This document shows positions 23,830 to 32,958 of a stretch of 64,000 bases of DNA, piece by piece (position 1 is the first letter of the stretch; every line of letters starts with the position of its first letter). The notes beneath the pieces are model-generated. The model ran no database searches, had not been told where the DNA came from, and saw nothing but the letters and a program-made list of their open reading frames with translations. The stretch lies in the NCBI RefSeq assembly GCF_014203595.1, contig NZ_JACHJK010000015.1, positions 62,001 to 126,000 of the forward strand, written 5' to 3'. A program made the translations under genes and the position numbers. Origin of the DNA: Streptomyces echinatus (lineage in GTDB: Bacteria; Actinomycetota; Actinomycetes; Streptomycetales; Streptomycetaceae).

Positions 23830-23857
23830 ATTATAAGGAAGGGTTTGAGTCTCTCAA
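23830..23857 (-). promoter_or_regulatory. Promoter of the amino-acid ABC importer
   Basis: On the minus strand a perfect -10 TATAAT (23830-23835) lies 16 bases downstream of TTGAGA (23852-23857), which matches the -35 consensus in five of six bases. Transcription would begin about 30 bases before the binding-protein ATG. This is an unusually consensus-like vegetative promoter for such GC-rich DNA. Confidence 0.7.
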
Positions 23858-23866
23858 ATCAAACCC
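23841..23866. promoter_or_regulatory. Operator-like nested palindrome over the importer -35
   Basis: TTTGA (23844-23848) and TCAAA (23854-23858) form a perfect inverted repeat around GTCTC. A second, overlapping pair, GGGTTTG (23841-23847) and CAAACCC (23860-23866), encloses it. The palindrome covers the -35 of the importer promoter, which is where a repressor would bind. The binding protein is unknown. Confidence 0.6.
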
Positions 23867-23933
23867 ATGGTTACGAAGCCTTTCGACCTAAGATCGGTGG
23901 AGCCGACCCTCCGAGAGCGAAGAGAGCACCGCC

Positions 23934-25034
23934 GTGACCCACCCCTTCCTCGACCTGCCCCCGCTGAGTGCCGAGCGCTTCGCCGCCATCGAGGACGCGG
24001 TGGCCCGGCTGCTGGACACCCGGCAGGACGTCCTGATCACCCAGGGCGAGGCACTGCTGCCGCTGGAGGGCGCGATCCGCGCGGCGGCCGGTCCGGGCAC
24101 GGTGGCCCTGAACGTGATCACGGGCCCGTACGGCCAGACCTTCGGCAACTGGCTCCGGGACGCCGGCGCCACCGTGCACGACCTCTCCGTCCCCTTCCAC
24201 ACGGCGGTGACGGCCGAGGAGATCCGCGAGGCGTTCGCCCGGTATCCGGAGATCGACTTCGTGTCGCTGGTGCACGCCGAGGCGGCGACCGGCAACACCA
24301 ACCCGGTCGCGGAGATCGGCGAGGCGGTACGGGAGCAGGGCGCCCTCTTCTACCTGGACGCGGTGGCCTCCGTGGGCGCGGAGCCGGTGCTGCCGGACGC
24401 GTGGGGCGTGGACCTGTGCGTGATCGGAGCACAGAAGGCGATGGGCGGCCCGGCGGGCGTTTCGGCGATCTCGGTGAGCGAGCGGGCGTGGGCCCGGATG
24501 GCCGCCAATCCGAACGCCCCGCGCCGGTCCTACCTCTCCCTCCTGGACTGGAAGGAGCGCTGGACCGACGCCGGCCGCAAGGCGCTGCCGCACGCTCCGG
24601 CGCAGCTGGAGATGCTGGCGCTGGAGGCGTGCCTGGAGCGGATCGAGTCGGCCGGCCCGGAGACGGTGATGGCCCGGCACCGCAGTGCCGCGCTGGCCAC
24701 GCGGGCCGGGGCGGTGGCGCTGGGCGGGGGCCTGGAGCCGTATGTGCGCCAGGAGCGGGACGCGGCACCGGTCGCCACGACGCTGCGGGTGCCGTCCGGT
24801 GCGGTGGCCTCGGAACTGGTGGCGCGTGCGCTGTCGAGCGACCCGGCGCTGCCGCTGGCGGCCGGTGGCGGCGCCCTGGCCAAGGAGATGATCCGGGTCA
24901 ACCACTACGGGCCCGACGCGACCCCGGGCGCGGTGCAGGGTTCCCTCGCGGCACTCGGCACTGCTCTCGCCGAGAAGGGTCTGACGGTGGATCCGGCCGC
25001 CGCCCGCCGGGCCGCGGAGGACGCCTGGCGTTAG
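23934..25034 (+). CDS. Class V aminotransferase (alanine-glyoxylate aminotransferase family)
   Basis: The 366-residue PLP enzyme has the class V pattern ITGPYGQTFGNW, then FYLDAVASVGAEP (PLP-contact Asp) and the Schiff-base Lys in VIGAQKAMGGPAG. The family includes serine/alanine-glyoxylate aminotransferases. It is divergent from the amino-acid importer across a 137-base control region, which hints at shared use of an amino acid substrate. The GTG at 23934 follows GAGAG-type purine-rich sequence. A strong hairpin follows the stop. Confidence 0.85.
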   Translation: MTHPFLDLPPLSAERFAAIEDAVARLLDTRQDVLITQGEALLPLEGAIRAAAGPGTVALNVITGPYGQTFGNWLRDAGATVHDLSVPFHTAVTAEEIREAFARYPEIDFVSLVHAEAATGNTNPVAEIGEAVREQGALFYLDAVASVGAEPVLPDAWGVDLCVIGAQKAMGGPAGVSAISVSERAWARMAANPNAPRRSYLSLLDWKERWTDAGRKALPHAPAQLEMLALEACLERIESAGPETVMARHRSAALATRAGAVALGGGLEPYVRQERDAAPVATTLRVPSGAVASELVARALSSDPALPLAAGGGALAKEMIRVNHYGPDATPGAVQGSLAALGTALAEKGLTVDPAAARRAAEDAWR

Positions 25035-25040
25035 GGCCTT

Positions 25041-25068
25041 GTTTCCCGGGGGCCGCGCCCCGGGAAAC
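25041..25068 (+). terminator. Hairpin after the class V aminotransferase gene
   Basis: The 11-bp arms GTTTCCCGGGG and CCCCGGGAAAC are perfectly complementary around a 6-base loop, starting 6 bases after the TAG stop. There is no T-run, as is usual for Streptomyces terminators. Confidence 0.75.
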
Positions 25069-25352
25069 CTTCCGCCCGGAGAACCGGCGAACACCGAATT
25101 CAATTCACTTTCACAATTCCCGCCAATTTCCCGTACGATAGCTTCCCGTCTTCTTCTGCCCGCTTTTTGCAGGGCTAAACGGGGGAGTTTTCCGGCAGAT
25201 TTCCCGGGCGCTTCCGGCTGTGACACACTCCACAGCGGGGGCGATTTGCCCCCATTTTCCATAGGGCAAGGCGGACATTTCACTCAGTCGCTGGAGCAGT
25301 GCCGCGTCGACTCCCGTGCATTTTCGAATTTGCCTCGCTAAATTCGTGCCGC
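25069..25352 (+). promoter_or_regulatory. AT-richer leader/promoter region of ectABCD
   Basis: This stretch has no convincing gene and is markedly AT-richer than its surroundings. One candidate promoter is TTCACA (25110-25115) and TACGAT (25134-25139) with an 18-base spacer, which would give a leader of about 200 bases. That leader contains a hairpin GGGGGC-GATTT-GCCCCC (25237-25253) followed by ATTTT, which could attenuate transcription. It also contains a CRP-like TGTGA-N6-CCACA at 25219-25234. A second candidate -10, TAAATT at 25339-25344, lies so close to the ectA ATG that its transcript would be leaderless. Confidence 0.5.
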
Positions 25353-25871
25353 ATGACTGCCGCACCCGCAGACCTTCTCATCGACCGACCGGCGATGACC
25401 GACGGAGCCTCGCTCTGGCGTCTCGCCAAGGACTCGAAAACCCTCGACCTGAACTCTTCGTACAGCTATCTGCTGTGGTGCCGGGACTTCGCCGGCACCT
25501 CGGCGGTGGCGCGCGGTGCGGACGGAGAGCCGGTCGGCTTCATCACCGGCTATGTGCGACCGGACCACCCCCGGACACTGCTCGTCTGGCAGGTGGCCGT
25601 CGACTCCGCCCACCGGGGTCACGGCATCGCCGCAAAGCTGCTGGACGGACTGACCGCACGGCTCGTCACCGAGCGCGGCATCACGGAGGTGGAGACCACC
25701 ATCACCCCCGGCAACACCGCCTCCGAGCGCCTGTTCACCTCGTTCGCCGCCCGGCACGGCGCACAGGTCGAGCGCGAGGTGCTGTTCGGCGCCGAGCTGT
25801 TCCCGGACGGCCCGCACGACCCCGAAGTCCTGTACCGCATAGGCCCGCTGACCGACTCCACCCCCCACTGA
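25353..25871 (+). CDS. ectA: L-2,4-diaminobutyrate N-gamma-acetyltransferase EctA
   Basis: The 172-residue GNAT enzyme acetylates 2,4-diaminobutyrate with acetyl-CoA, the second step of ectoine synthesis. It has the family segment LDLNSSYSYLLWCRDF near the N-terminus, the acetyl-CoA loop VDSAHRGHGIAAKLLDGL, and TTITPGNTASERLF. The ATG at 25353 is chosen because MTAAPADLLIDRP resembles other EctA starts. No clear ribosome-binding site precedes it, which fits a leaderless message. It is the first gene of ectABCD. Confidence 0.96.
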   Translation: MTAAPADLLIDRPAMTDGASLWRLAKDSKTLDLNSSYSYLLWCRDFAGTSAVARGADGEPVGFITGYVRPDHPRTLLVWQVAVDSAHRGHGIAAKLLDGLTARLVTERGITEVETTITPGNTASERLFTSFAARHGAQVEREVLFGAELFPDGPHDPEVLYRIGPLTDSTPH

Positions 25872-25884
25872 GGAGCGAATCACC

Positions 25885-27156
25885 GTGACCATCACCCAGC
25901 CCGACCTCAGCGTGTTCGAGACCCTCGAGTCCGAGGTGCGCAGCTACTGCCGCAACTGGCCCACCGTCTTCGACCAGGCGCGGGGCAGCCGGATGTACGA
26001 CGAGGACGGCCATGCGTACCTCGACTTCTTCGCCGGTGCCGGCTCACTCAACTACGGCCACAACAACCCGGTGCTGAAACGGGCGTTGCTCGACTATCTG
26101 GAACGGGACGGCGTCACGCACGGCCTCGACATGTCGACCACGGCCAAGCGGACCTTCCTGCGGACCTTCCAGGATCTGGTGCTGCGTCCGCGTGATCTGC
26201 CGTACAAGGTCATGTTCCCGGGCCCGACGGGGACCAATGCGGTGGAGTCGGCGCTGAAGCTGGCGCGGAAGGTGAAGGGACGCGAGGCGATCGTGTCGTT
26301 CACCAACGCCTTCCACGGCATGTCGCTGGGCTCGCTCGCCGTGACCGGCAACGCCTTCAAGCGGGCCGGAGCGGGCATTCCGCTGGTGCACGGCACGCCG
26401 ATGCCGTTCGACAACTACTTCGACGGCCAGGTCGCGGACTTCCTGTGGTTCGAGCGGCTGCTGGAGGACCAGGGGTCGGGCCTGAACAAGCCGGCCGCGG
26501 TGATCGTGGAGACCGTGCAGGGCGAGGGCGGCATCAACGTCGCCCGGCCCGAGTGGCTGCGCGCGCTGAAGGAGCTGTGCGAGCGGCAGGACATGCTGCT
26601 GATCGTCGACGACATCCAGATGGGCTGCGGCCGTACCGGTGCCTTCTTCTCCTTCGAGGAGGCGGGCATCACCCCCGACATCGTCACGGTGTCGAAGTCG
26701 ATCAGCGGCTACGGGCTGCCGATGTCGCTGTGCCTGTTCGCGCCGGAGCTGGACGTGTGGGAGCCGGGCGAGCACAACGGCACCTTCCGCGGCAACAACC
26801 CCGCCTTCGTCACCGCCACCGCCGCGCTGGAGACGTACTGGACCGACGGCTCGGCCATGGAGAAGCAGACCCGCACCCGCGGCGAACAGGTCGAGCAGGC
26901 ACTCGTCTCCATCACCGAGGAGAACCTCGCCGACGTCAAGGAGTACCGCGGCCGCGGCCTGGTCTGGGGCCTGGAGTTCCACGACAAGGCACGCGCCTCA
27001 CGGGTCGCCCGGCGCGCCTTCGAGCTCGGACTGCTCATCGAGACGTCCGGCCCGGAGAGCGAGGTCGTCAAGCTGCTGCCCGCCCTGACCATCACGCCCG
27101 ACGAGCTGGACGAGGGTCTCAGCGTCCTCTCCCGCGCCGTCCGCGAAACCGTCTGA
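25885..27156 (+). CDS. ectB: Diaminobutyrate-2-oxoglutarate transaminase EctB
   Basis: The 423-residue class III aminotransferase has the cofactor-binding region [18 protein letters not shown] and the Schiff-base Lys271 in [15 protein letters not shown]. It transfers an amino group from glutamate to L-aspartate semialdehyde to form 2,4-diaminobutyrate, the first committed ectoine step. It starts at a GTG 13 bases after ectA; GAGGAG just upstream is the likely ribosome-binding site. Confidence 0.97.
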   Translation: MTITQPDLSVFETLESEVRSYCRNWPTVFDQARGSRMYDEDGHAYLDFFAGAGSLNYGHNNPVLKRALLDYLERDGVTHGLDMSTTAKRTFLRTFQDLVLRPRDLPYKVMFPGPTGTNAVESALKLARKVKGREAIVSFTNAFHGMSLGSLAVTGNAFKRAGAGIPLVHGTPMPFDNYFDGQVADFLWFERLLEDQGSGLNKPAAVIVETVQGEGGINVARPEWLRALKELCERQDMLLIVDDIQMGCGRTGAFFSFEEAGITPDIVTVSKSISGYGLPMSLCLFAPELDVWEPGEHNGTFRGNNPAFVTATAALETYWTDGSAMEKQTRTRGEQVEQALVSITEENLADVKEYRGRGLVWGLEFHDKARASRVARRAFELGLLIETSGPESEVVKLLPALTITPDELDEGLSVLSRAVRETV

Positions 27157-27188
27157 ACCGCCCGCATCGCAAGGAGGAGACACAGCAC

Positions 27189-27593
27189 GTGATCGTCCGA
27201 TCGTTCAAGGACATCGAAGGCACCGACCGGCACGTCAAGGCCAAGTCGGGGACCTGGGAGAGCAAGCGGATCGTCCTCGCCAAGGAGCGGGTCGGCTTCT
27301 CCCTGCACGAGACCATCCTGTACGCCGGGACCGAGACGTCGATGTGGTACGCCAACCACATCGAGGCCGTCGTCTGCACCAGGGGCGAGGCCGAACTCAC
27401 CGACCACGAGACCGGCGAGACGCACACCATCACGCCCGGCACCATGTACCTCCTCGACGGGCACGAGCGGCACACGCTGCGTGTCAAGGAGGACTTCCAC
27501 TGCCTCTGCGTGTTCAACCCGCCGGTCACCGGACGGGAGGACCACGACGAGAACGGCGTCTACCCGCTGCTCACCGAGCCCGAGGAGGTGTGA
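27189..27593 (+). CDS. ectC: L-ectoine synthase EctC
   Basis: The 134-residue cupin closes N-gamma-acetyl-diaminobutyrate to ectoine. Conserved features are [12 protein letters not shown] (metal and substrate region), the central [12 protein letters not shown] and [13 protein letters not shown]. The GTG at 27189 has a near-perfect AAGGAGGAGA ribosome-binding site at 27171-27180. Length and position match the ect operon norm. Confidence 0.97.
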   Translation: MIVRSFKDIEGTDRHVKAKSGTWESKRIVLAKERVGFSLHETILYAGTETSMWYANHIEAVVCTRGEAELTDHETGETHTITPGTMYLLDGHERHTLRVKEDFHCLCVFNPPVTGREDHDENGVYPLLTEPEEV

Positions 27594-27598
27594 CACCC

Positions 27599-28486
27599 AT
27601 GACCACTGTCACCGACCTGTACCCCACCCGCGGCGCCGGCGAGGTGACCGTCCCCCGCCAGGACCCGGTCGTGTGGGGTTCCCCGGACGCGCCCGGCCCG
27701 ATCGCGACGGCCGACCTCCAGTCCTACGAGCGCGACGGCTTCCTCGCCGTCGACCAGCTGATCACCCCGGACGAGGTCGAGGTGTACCGGCGTGAGCTGG
27801 AGCGGCTGGTCACCGACCCGGCGATCCGCGCCGACGAGCGCTCCATCGTCGAGCCGAAGTCCAAGGAGATCCGCTCGGTCTTCGAGGTGCACCGGATCAG
27901 CGAGGTGTTCGCGAAGCTGGTGCGCGACCCGCGCGTGGTCGGCCGCGCCCGGCAGATCCTCGGCTCGGACGTGTACGTCCACCAGTCCCGGATCAACGTC
28001 AAGCCGGGCTTCGGCGCGAGCGGCTTCTACTGGCACTCGGACTTCGAGACCTGGCACGCCGAGGACGGCCTGCCGAACATGCGCACGGTGTCCGTCTCGA
28101 TCGCGCTGACCGAGAACCTCGACACCAACGGCGGGCTCATGATCATGCCCGGCTCGCACAGGTCCTTCCTCGGCTGCGCCGGGGAGACGCCGAAGGACAA
28201 CTACAAGAAGTCCCTCCAGATGCAGGACGCGGGCACGCCGTCGGACGAGGCGCTGACCAAGTTCGCCAGCGAGCACGGGATCCGGCTGTTCACCGGCCGG
28301 GCCGGTTCGGCGACCTGGTTCGACTGCAACTGCATGCACGGCTCCGGCGACAACATCACGCCGTTCCCGCGCAGCAATGTCTTCATCGTCTTCAACAGCG
28401 TGGAGAACACCGCCGTCGAGCCGTTCGCGGCGCCGGTGCGGCGGCCGGACTTCATCGGGGCGCGGGACTTCACTCCCGTGCGGTGA
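27599..28486 (+). CDS. ectD: Ectoine hydroxylase EctD
   Basis: The 295-residue non-heme Fe(II)/2-oxoglutarate dioxygenase hydroxylates ectoine to 5-hydroxyectoine. The iron ligands appear as WHSD (His146, Asp148) and the distal CMHGSGDN (His247). The ectoine-family segments GFYWHSDFETWHAEDGLPNM and FDCNCMHGSGDN are intact. The ATG at 27599 sits five bases after the ectC stop with GAGGAGGTG in front. The operon ends at the hairpin at 28535-28580. Confidence 0.97.
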   Translation: MTTVTDLYPTRGAGEVTVPRQDPVVWGSPDAPGPIATADLQSYERDGFLAVDQLITPDEVEVYRRELERLVTDPAIRADERSIVEPKSKEIRSVFEVHRISEVFAKLVRDPRVVGRARQILGSDVYVHQSRINVKPGFGASGFYWHSDFETWHAEDGLPNMRTVSVSIALTENLDTNGGLMIMPGSHRSFLGCAGETPKDNYKKSLQMQDAGTPSDEALTKFASEHGIRLFTGRAGSATWFDCNCMHGSGDNITPFPRSNVFIVFNSVENTAVEPFAAPVRRPDFIGARDFTPVR

Positions 28487-28534
28487 GCCGATGACGGCGT
28501 CCGGCGCTTCGCCCCGGTGAAGCGCCCGTGAGCC

Positions 28535-28580
28535 ACCGGGCCGGGGCCTCCTCGTGTGGGACGGGAGGCCCCGGCCCGGT
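28535..28580. terminator. Bidirectional terminator hairpin between ectD and the class V enzyme gene
   Basis: Arms at 28535-28551 and 28564-28580 pair perfectly over 17 bp around a 12-base loop (CCGGGCC and GGCCTCC against GGAGGCC and GGCCCGG). It lies between two convergent stop codons, so it can serve both. There is no T-run. Confidence 0.85.
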
Positions 28581-28584
28581 CGTG

Positions 28585-29646
28585 TCAGCCGGACAGGGCG
28601 TCCAGCAGGCGGTCCACGTCCGCGGCCGTGTTGTTGACGTGGAAGGCCGCGCGCAGGTTGCCCGCGCGGTCGGAGACCTCGATGCCCGCCTCGCTCAGGG
28701 CGGGCTGCCGGGAGCCGAGCCCGGGGACCGAGACGATCGCCGAGCCGGGTGCGGGCACCGGCTCGTGGCCGAGGTCGGCGAGACCCGCGCGGAACCGGTC
28801 GGCGAGGGCGACGTCGTGGGCGTGGATCGCCGGCACGCCGAGTTCCTCGACGAGTTCCAGGGAGCGGCGCAGGCCGGCGAAGGTGAACAGGGCGTGGGTG
28901 AGGTCGAAGCGCCGCGCGGAGCGGGCGAGTTCGGCCACCGGGCCGTAGCAGCTGTCCCACGGCCGCTCGGCCGCGACCCAGCCCGCGAGCAGCGGGGACA
29001 GTCCGCCGAAGTCCTCGGGCACGGTGAGGAAGGCCGCGCCGTGCGGGCCCAGCAGCCACTTGAAGGAGACGCTCGCGGTGAAGTCGTACGCGCCGGCGTC
29101 CATCGGCAGCCAGCCGGCGGCCTGGGAGAAGTCGACGTAGGTGCGGGTGCCGTGGGCGCGGGCGGCCTCGCGCAGGGCGGACAGGTCGGCGACCCGGCCG
29201 TCGGCGGACTGCGCGGCGCTGACCGCGACGAGTGCGGTGCCCGGCCGGACGGACTCGGCGATCCGTTCCAGCGGGACGGTGCGGACCTTGAGGTCGCCGC
29301 GGACGTGGAACGGGTTGAGCACGGAGGTGAAGTCGTCCTCGGCGGTGAGGACTTCGGCACCCGCGGGCAGCGAGGCCGCGATCACGCCGGTGTGCGCCGC
29401 GACCGAGGCGCCCGCGGCGACCCGGGTGGCCGGGACGCCGGCGAGCCGGGCGAACACGGCCCGGCTCGTCTCCACGTCCTCGTACAGCGGGGTCAGCGGC
29501 CGGCCCTCGGCCCGCAGCAGTGCCGCCTCCTGGAGGGCGGCGACGGTGCGGGCCGGCAGCAGGCCGTTGCTCGCGGTGTTGAGATAGATGCTCTTCGGGC
29601 GGAACTCGGCGCGGACGAGGCTGTCGAACGTCTCCGTGGTGTCCAT
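28585..29646 (-). CDS. Class V-fold PLP-dependent aminotransferase
   Basis: The 353-residue enzyme resembles the cysteine desulfurase/kynureninase/isopenicillin-epimerase group. It starts with SIYLNTASNGLLPART, has TYVDFSQAAGWLPMD for PLP contact, and the Schiff-base Lys in ASVSFKWLLGPHGAAFL. No conserved catalytic Cys loop is visible, so cysteine desulfurase activity is unlikely. The reaction is unassigned. It converges on the ect operon; no link to ectoine is shown beyond position. Confidence 0.82.
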   Translation of the reverse strand: MDTTETFDSLVRAEFRPKSIYLNTASNGLLPARTVAALQEAALLRAEGRPLTPLYEDVETSRAVFARLAGVPATRVAAGASVAAHTGVIAASLPAGAEVLTAEDDFTSVLNPFHVRGDLKVRTVPLERIAESVRPGTALVAVSAAQSADGRVADLSALREAARAHGTRTYVDFSQAAGWLPMDAGAYDFTASVSFKWLLGPHGAAFLTVPEDFGGLSPLLAGWVAAERPWDSCYGPVAELARSARRFDLTHALFTFAGLRRSLELVEELGVPAIHAHDVALADRFRAGLADLGHEPVPAPGSAIVSVPGLGSRQPALSEAGIEVSDRAGNLRAAFHVNNTAADVDRLLDALSG

Positions 29647-29741
29647 GGGTCCACTCTGCGTCCCAGGGAACTACCCGTCCATTGCGATTCTTTACGTGGT
29701 TTCCCTTAGGAACGCTTATACGACCTCGCCGACCTGCGGTT

Positions 29742-30461
29742 TCAGTGGTTCTGCGGGACCGCGCACCCGTCCGGGCCGCAGGCTTCGGTGTCACCCCCGC
29801 CGACCAGCCGCAGCGGGGAGCGGTCGCCCCAGGCCTGGGTGAGCGCCTGGGTGAAGACCTCGGCGGGCTGGGCACCGGAGACGCCGTACGCCCGGTCGAG
29901 GACGAAGAAGGGCACCCCGTTCGCGCCGAGCTGGGCGGCCTCCCGCTCGTCGGCGCGGACCGCGTCGGCGTAGGCGTCCGGGTCGGCGAGCACCGCGCGG
30001 ACGGCCCCCTCGTCCAGTCCGGCCCCGACGGCCAGCTCCACCAGGCGTTCGTCGCCCTCGGTGAAGACGGACCGCTCCTCGGCGAAGTTGGCCCGGTAGA
30101 AGGCCTGGATCAGCTGGTCCTGCCTGCCGTGCTCCTTGGCCAGGTGCAGCAGGCGGTGCATGTCGAAGGTGTTGCCGTGGTCGCGGTCCCGCGTGCGGTA
30201 GTCCAGGCCCTCCGCGGCGGCCTGGGCGCCCAGGTTGTCCTCGCCGGCCTGGGCCTGCGCCTCGCTCATGCCGTACTTCCTGGTCAGCATGGTGATCACC
30301 GGCTGGACGTCGCCCTTGGCGCGATCCGGGTCCAGCTCGAAGGAGCGGTGCACCACCTCGACCTCGTCGCGGTGCGGGAAGGCAGCGAGCGCCTTCTCGA
30401 AGCGGGCCTTGCCCACATAGCACCAGGGGCAGGCGATGTCGCTCCAGATCTCGACGCGCAT
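29742..30461 (-). CDS. DsbA-family oxidoreductase, FrnE-like
   Basis: The 239-residue protein has the thioredoxin-fold active site CPWCYVG near the N-terminus (Cys12 and Cys15 of MRVEIWSDIACPWC) and the alpha-helical insertion of the FrnE/polyketide-isomerase type. It has no signal peptide, so it is cytosolic. The C-terminal tail has two extra cysteines (EACGPDGCAV). Family members act as disulfide oxidoreductases or isomerases. The ATG at 30461 leaves a 62-base gap to the upstream regulator gene, which is on the same strand and may be co-transcribed. Confidence 0.88.
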   Translation of the reverse strand: MRVEIWSDIACPWCYVGKARFEKALAAFPHRDEVEVVHRSFELDPDRAKGDVQPVITMLTRKYGMSEAQAQAGEDNLGAQAAAEGLDYRTRDRDHGNTFDMHRLLHLAKEHGRQDQLIQAFYRANFAEERSVFTEGDERLVELAVGAGLDEGAVRAVLADPDAYADAVRADEREAAQLGANGVPFFVLDRAYGVSGAQPAEVFTQALTQAWGDRSPLRLVGGGDTEACGPDGCAVPQNH

Positions 30462-30523
30462 GTCTTCGGCTCTCTCCAGGTCGTACGGGTGCGGGGGCCT
30501 TCCCCCCGCCGATGCGTGAACGT

Positions 30524-31501
30524 TCAAGCAGGCTGCTTCATTCCCGCGGCGGACGCGGCCGTGTGCCTGCTGAACTGGGCGCGGTAGGCGCTCGGGGTGA
30601 GGCCGGTGCGGCGGACCAGGTGGGCGCGGAGCGAGTCTGCGGTGCCGAGACCGCTGGCGGCGGCCACCTGGTCCATGGGCAGCCGGGTGGTCTCCAGCAG
30701 TTCCCTGGCGCGCTCGATGCGCTGGTGCAGCAGCCACTGCAGCGGGCTGACCCCGCTCTCCGCGTGGAAGCGCCGGGTGAGGGTGCGGACGGAGACCCCG
30801 GCGTGCCGGGCCAGGTCGGTCAGGGTGAGGGGCTTGTCCAGGTTGCGCATGGCCCAGCCGCGGGTGTCGGCGCAGGCGGTGCCGCGCTCGGGCGGCAGCG
30901 GGGTCCGGGTGAACTGGGTCTGGCCGCCGGGCCGGACCGGCGCGACCAGGGCGAGCCGGGCGACCTCGTTGGCGACGGCGGCGCCGTAGTCGGTGCGGAT
31001 GATGTGCAGGCACAGGTCGATGCCGGCGGCGTAGCCGGAGGAGGTCAGGAACTGGCCGTCCTGCGCGTAGAGGACATCGCCCCGGACGTCGACGTCGGGG
31101 TGGCGGCGGCGCATCTCCTCGGCGTGTTCCCAGTAGGTGGTGGCCTTGCGGCCCTTGAGCAGGCCGGCCTCGGCGAGCGAGAAGGCGCCGGAGCAGATGG
31201 AGGCGATGCGTACGCCCGTCGCGGCGGACTCGCGCAGGGCCTCCAGGACCCGCGGGTCCGGGGCGAAGGGCTCGCCGGTGCCGGCGACGATCACGGTGTC
31301 CGCCTCCCGCAGGGCCTCCAGGCCGTGCGGCACATGGAGCGCCAGCGCGCCGGTGGTGGGCACGGGCCCGGGGTCGGGCGCGCAGATCACCACCTGGTAG
31401 CCCGGCTCTCCGTCGACCCGCACCTTGTCGAACAGCAGCTCGGGGATGGCGAGGTTGAACATCGACACGGGCGGGGACGCGACGACCGCGACACGCAGCA
31501 T
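30524..31501 (-). CDS. GlxA-type transcriptional regulator (DJ-1/PfpI plus AraC domains)
   Basis: The 325-residue protein has a DJ-1/PfpI domain (about residues 1-180, with ASICSGAFSLAEAGLL at the elbow) and a C-terminal AraC-type double helix-turn-helix. The latter is seen in LTDLARHAGVSVRTLTRRFH and MDQVAAASGLGTADSLRAHL. The ATG at 31501 has a GGAGG site eight bases upstream and is preferred over the ATG at 31522. It is divergent from the MFS exporter gene across 62 bases and is the natural candidate for its regulator. Confidence 0.9.
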   Translation of the reverse strand: MLRVAVVASPPVSMFNLAIPELLFDKVRVDGEPGYQVVICAPDPGPVPTTGALALHVPHGLEALREADTVIVAGTGEPFAPDPRVLEALRESAATGVRIASICSGAFSLAEAGLLKGRKATTYWEHAEEMRRRHPDVDVRGDVLYAQDGQFLTSSGYAAGIDLCLHIIRTDYGAAVANEVARLALVAPVRPGGQTQFTRTPLPPERGTACADTRGWAMRNLDKPLTLTDLARHAGVSVRTLTRRFHAESGVSPLQWLLHQRIERARELLETTRLPMDQVAAASGLGTADSLRAHLVRRTGLTPSAYRAQFSRHTAASAAGMKQPA

Positions 31502-31563
31502 GGCCAGAACCTCCGGATGCATGGCATTCAGGTCACTACTGTACGCCGGGAAAGATCAGCAGC

Positions 31564-32958
31564 ATGGGGGGCATGTCAACGAACAGCACCACGCGCACAC
31601 CACAACTCCCCTCACAATCAACTGATTTGGCGCCGCCCAGCAGCACTCCCACCCTGGTCGCCGCCGTGCTCGGCTTCGCGCTGATCACCCTCGACGCCTC
31701 CGTGGTGACCGTGGCCCTGCCCTCGATCGGCTCCGCGCTCGGGGGCGGGCTGTCCGGGCTGCAGTGGGTCGTGGACTCCTACACGCTGGTCTTCGCCGCC
31801 CTGATGCTGTCCACCGGGGCCTTCGCGGACCGGGCCGGGGCGAGTCGGGCCTACGCCCTGGGCATCACGGTGTTCGCGCTCGCCTCGGCCGCCTGCGGTC
31901 TCGCGCCGGACCTCCCGGCGCTGATCGGCGCGCGGGTGGTGCAGGGCGCGGCGGCGGCCGTCGTGCTGCCCGCCTCGCTGTCCCTGGTGCGGCAGGCCTG
32001 CCCCGACCCCGGGCGGCGGGCCGGGGCCGTGTCCCTGTGGGCGGCCGGCGGCTCGGTCGCGGTGGCGCTGGGCCCCGTGGCGGGCGGCGCGCTGACCACG
32101 GCCTGGGACTGGCGGGGGATCTTCTTCATCAACCTGCCGCTGGGTGTCCTCGCCCTGCTCCTGCTGCTGCGGGCGCCGCGTTCGGTCCGCCGGCCGGCGC
32201 CGCTGGACGTACCCGGGCAGCTGACGGCCGTGGTCGCCCTGGCCGCCCTGACGTTCGCGGTGATCGAGGGCGGCGCGACGGGCGCCGCGGCCCTCGCCGT
32301 GGCCGTGGTGGCCGGCGCCGTGTTCGTGCGGATCGAGGGCAGGCAGCCGCATCCGGTCGTTCCGCTCGGGCTGTTCCGGGACCGGGCGGTGCGCGTGGCG
32401 GTCGCGACGGGAGCCGCGTGCAGCGTGGCGTTCTACGGGACGGTGTTCGTCTTCGCCCTCTTCTTCCAGCAGGTGCAGGGCCGTTCGGCGCTGTTCGCCG
32501 GGCTGATGTTCCTGCCGATGTCCGGACTGATCCCGGTGACGAACGTGGTGTCCGGGAAGCTGGCCGGACGGTACGGCCCGCGCCTGCCGATGCTGGTGGG
32601 GCAGACACTGACGCCGGTGGGCCTGCTGGGGCTGCTGTACGTCGACGCCGGCACGTCCGCCGTCGTGGTGGCCGTGCTCCTCGTGCCGATGGCGCTCGGC
32701 TGCGCGCTGACCGTCCCGCCGTTGACGGCGGTGATGATGGACGCCGTGCCGGCCGAGCGGACCGGACTGGCGGCCGGGGTGCTCAACGCGGCACGGCAGG
32801 TGGCCGGCGGACTGGGCATCGCGGTGTTCGGGGCGCTGGTGAACGACGGCTTCGAGGCGGGGTTGCGGGCGAGCCTGGCCGGCTCCGCGGCCCTGTTCGC
32901 CCTGACGCTGTTCCTGAACCGCCGCCCCCTGGGCCCTACCGCTGCAACGCCCCGTTGA
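31564..32958 (+). CDS. MFS transporter, DHA2-type drug exporter family
   Basis: The 464-residue membrane protein has the MFS/DHA2 motifs LDASVVTVALPSIGSALG and QWVVDSYTLVFAALMLSTG near the N-terminus and motif-C-like LGPVAGGALTTAWDWRGIFFINLP. About 14 hydrophobic helices are expected. Family members export drugs or metabolites with protons. Start choice is uncertain between the ATGs at 31564 and 31573. The 3' end overlaps the convergent aldehyde dehydrogenase gene by 23 bases. Likely regulated by the divergent GlxA-type protein. Confidence 0.88.
   Translation: MGGMSTNSTTRTPQLPSQSTDLAPPSSTPTLVAAVLGFALITLDASVVTVALPSIGSALGGGLSGLQWVVDSYTLVFAALMLSTGAFADRAGASRAYALGITVFALASAACGLAPDLPALIGARVVQGAAAAVVLPASLSLVRQACPDPGRRAGAVSLWAAGGSVAVALGPVAGGALTTAWDWRGIFFINLPLGVLALLLLLRAPRSVRRPAPLDVPGQLTAVVALAALTFAVIEGGATGAAALAVAVVAGAVFVRIEGRQPHPVVPLGLFRDRAVRVAVATGAACSVAFYGTVFVFALFFQQVQGRSALFAGLMFLPMSGLIPVTNVVSGKLAGRYGPRLPMLVGQTLTPVGLLGLLYVDAGTSAVVVAVLLVPMALGCALTVPPLTAVMMDAVPAERTGLAAGVLNAARQVAGGLGIAVFGALVNDGFEAGLRASLAGSAALFALTLFLNRRPLGPTAATPR

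Noticed and set aside
25039-25341. A 100-codon frame in the ectA upstream region
   Set aside because: It runs through the terminator hairpin and AT-rich promoter sequence, lacks a ribosome-binding site and has codon use unlike the neighbouring genes.
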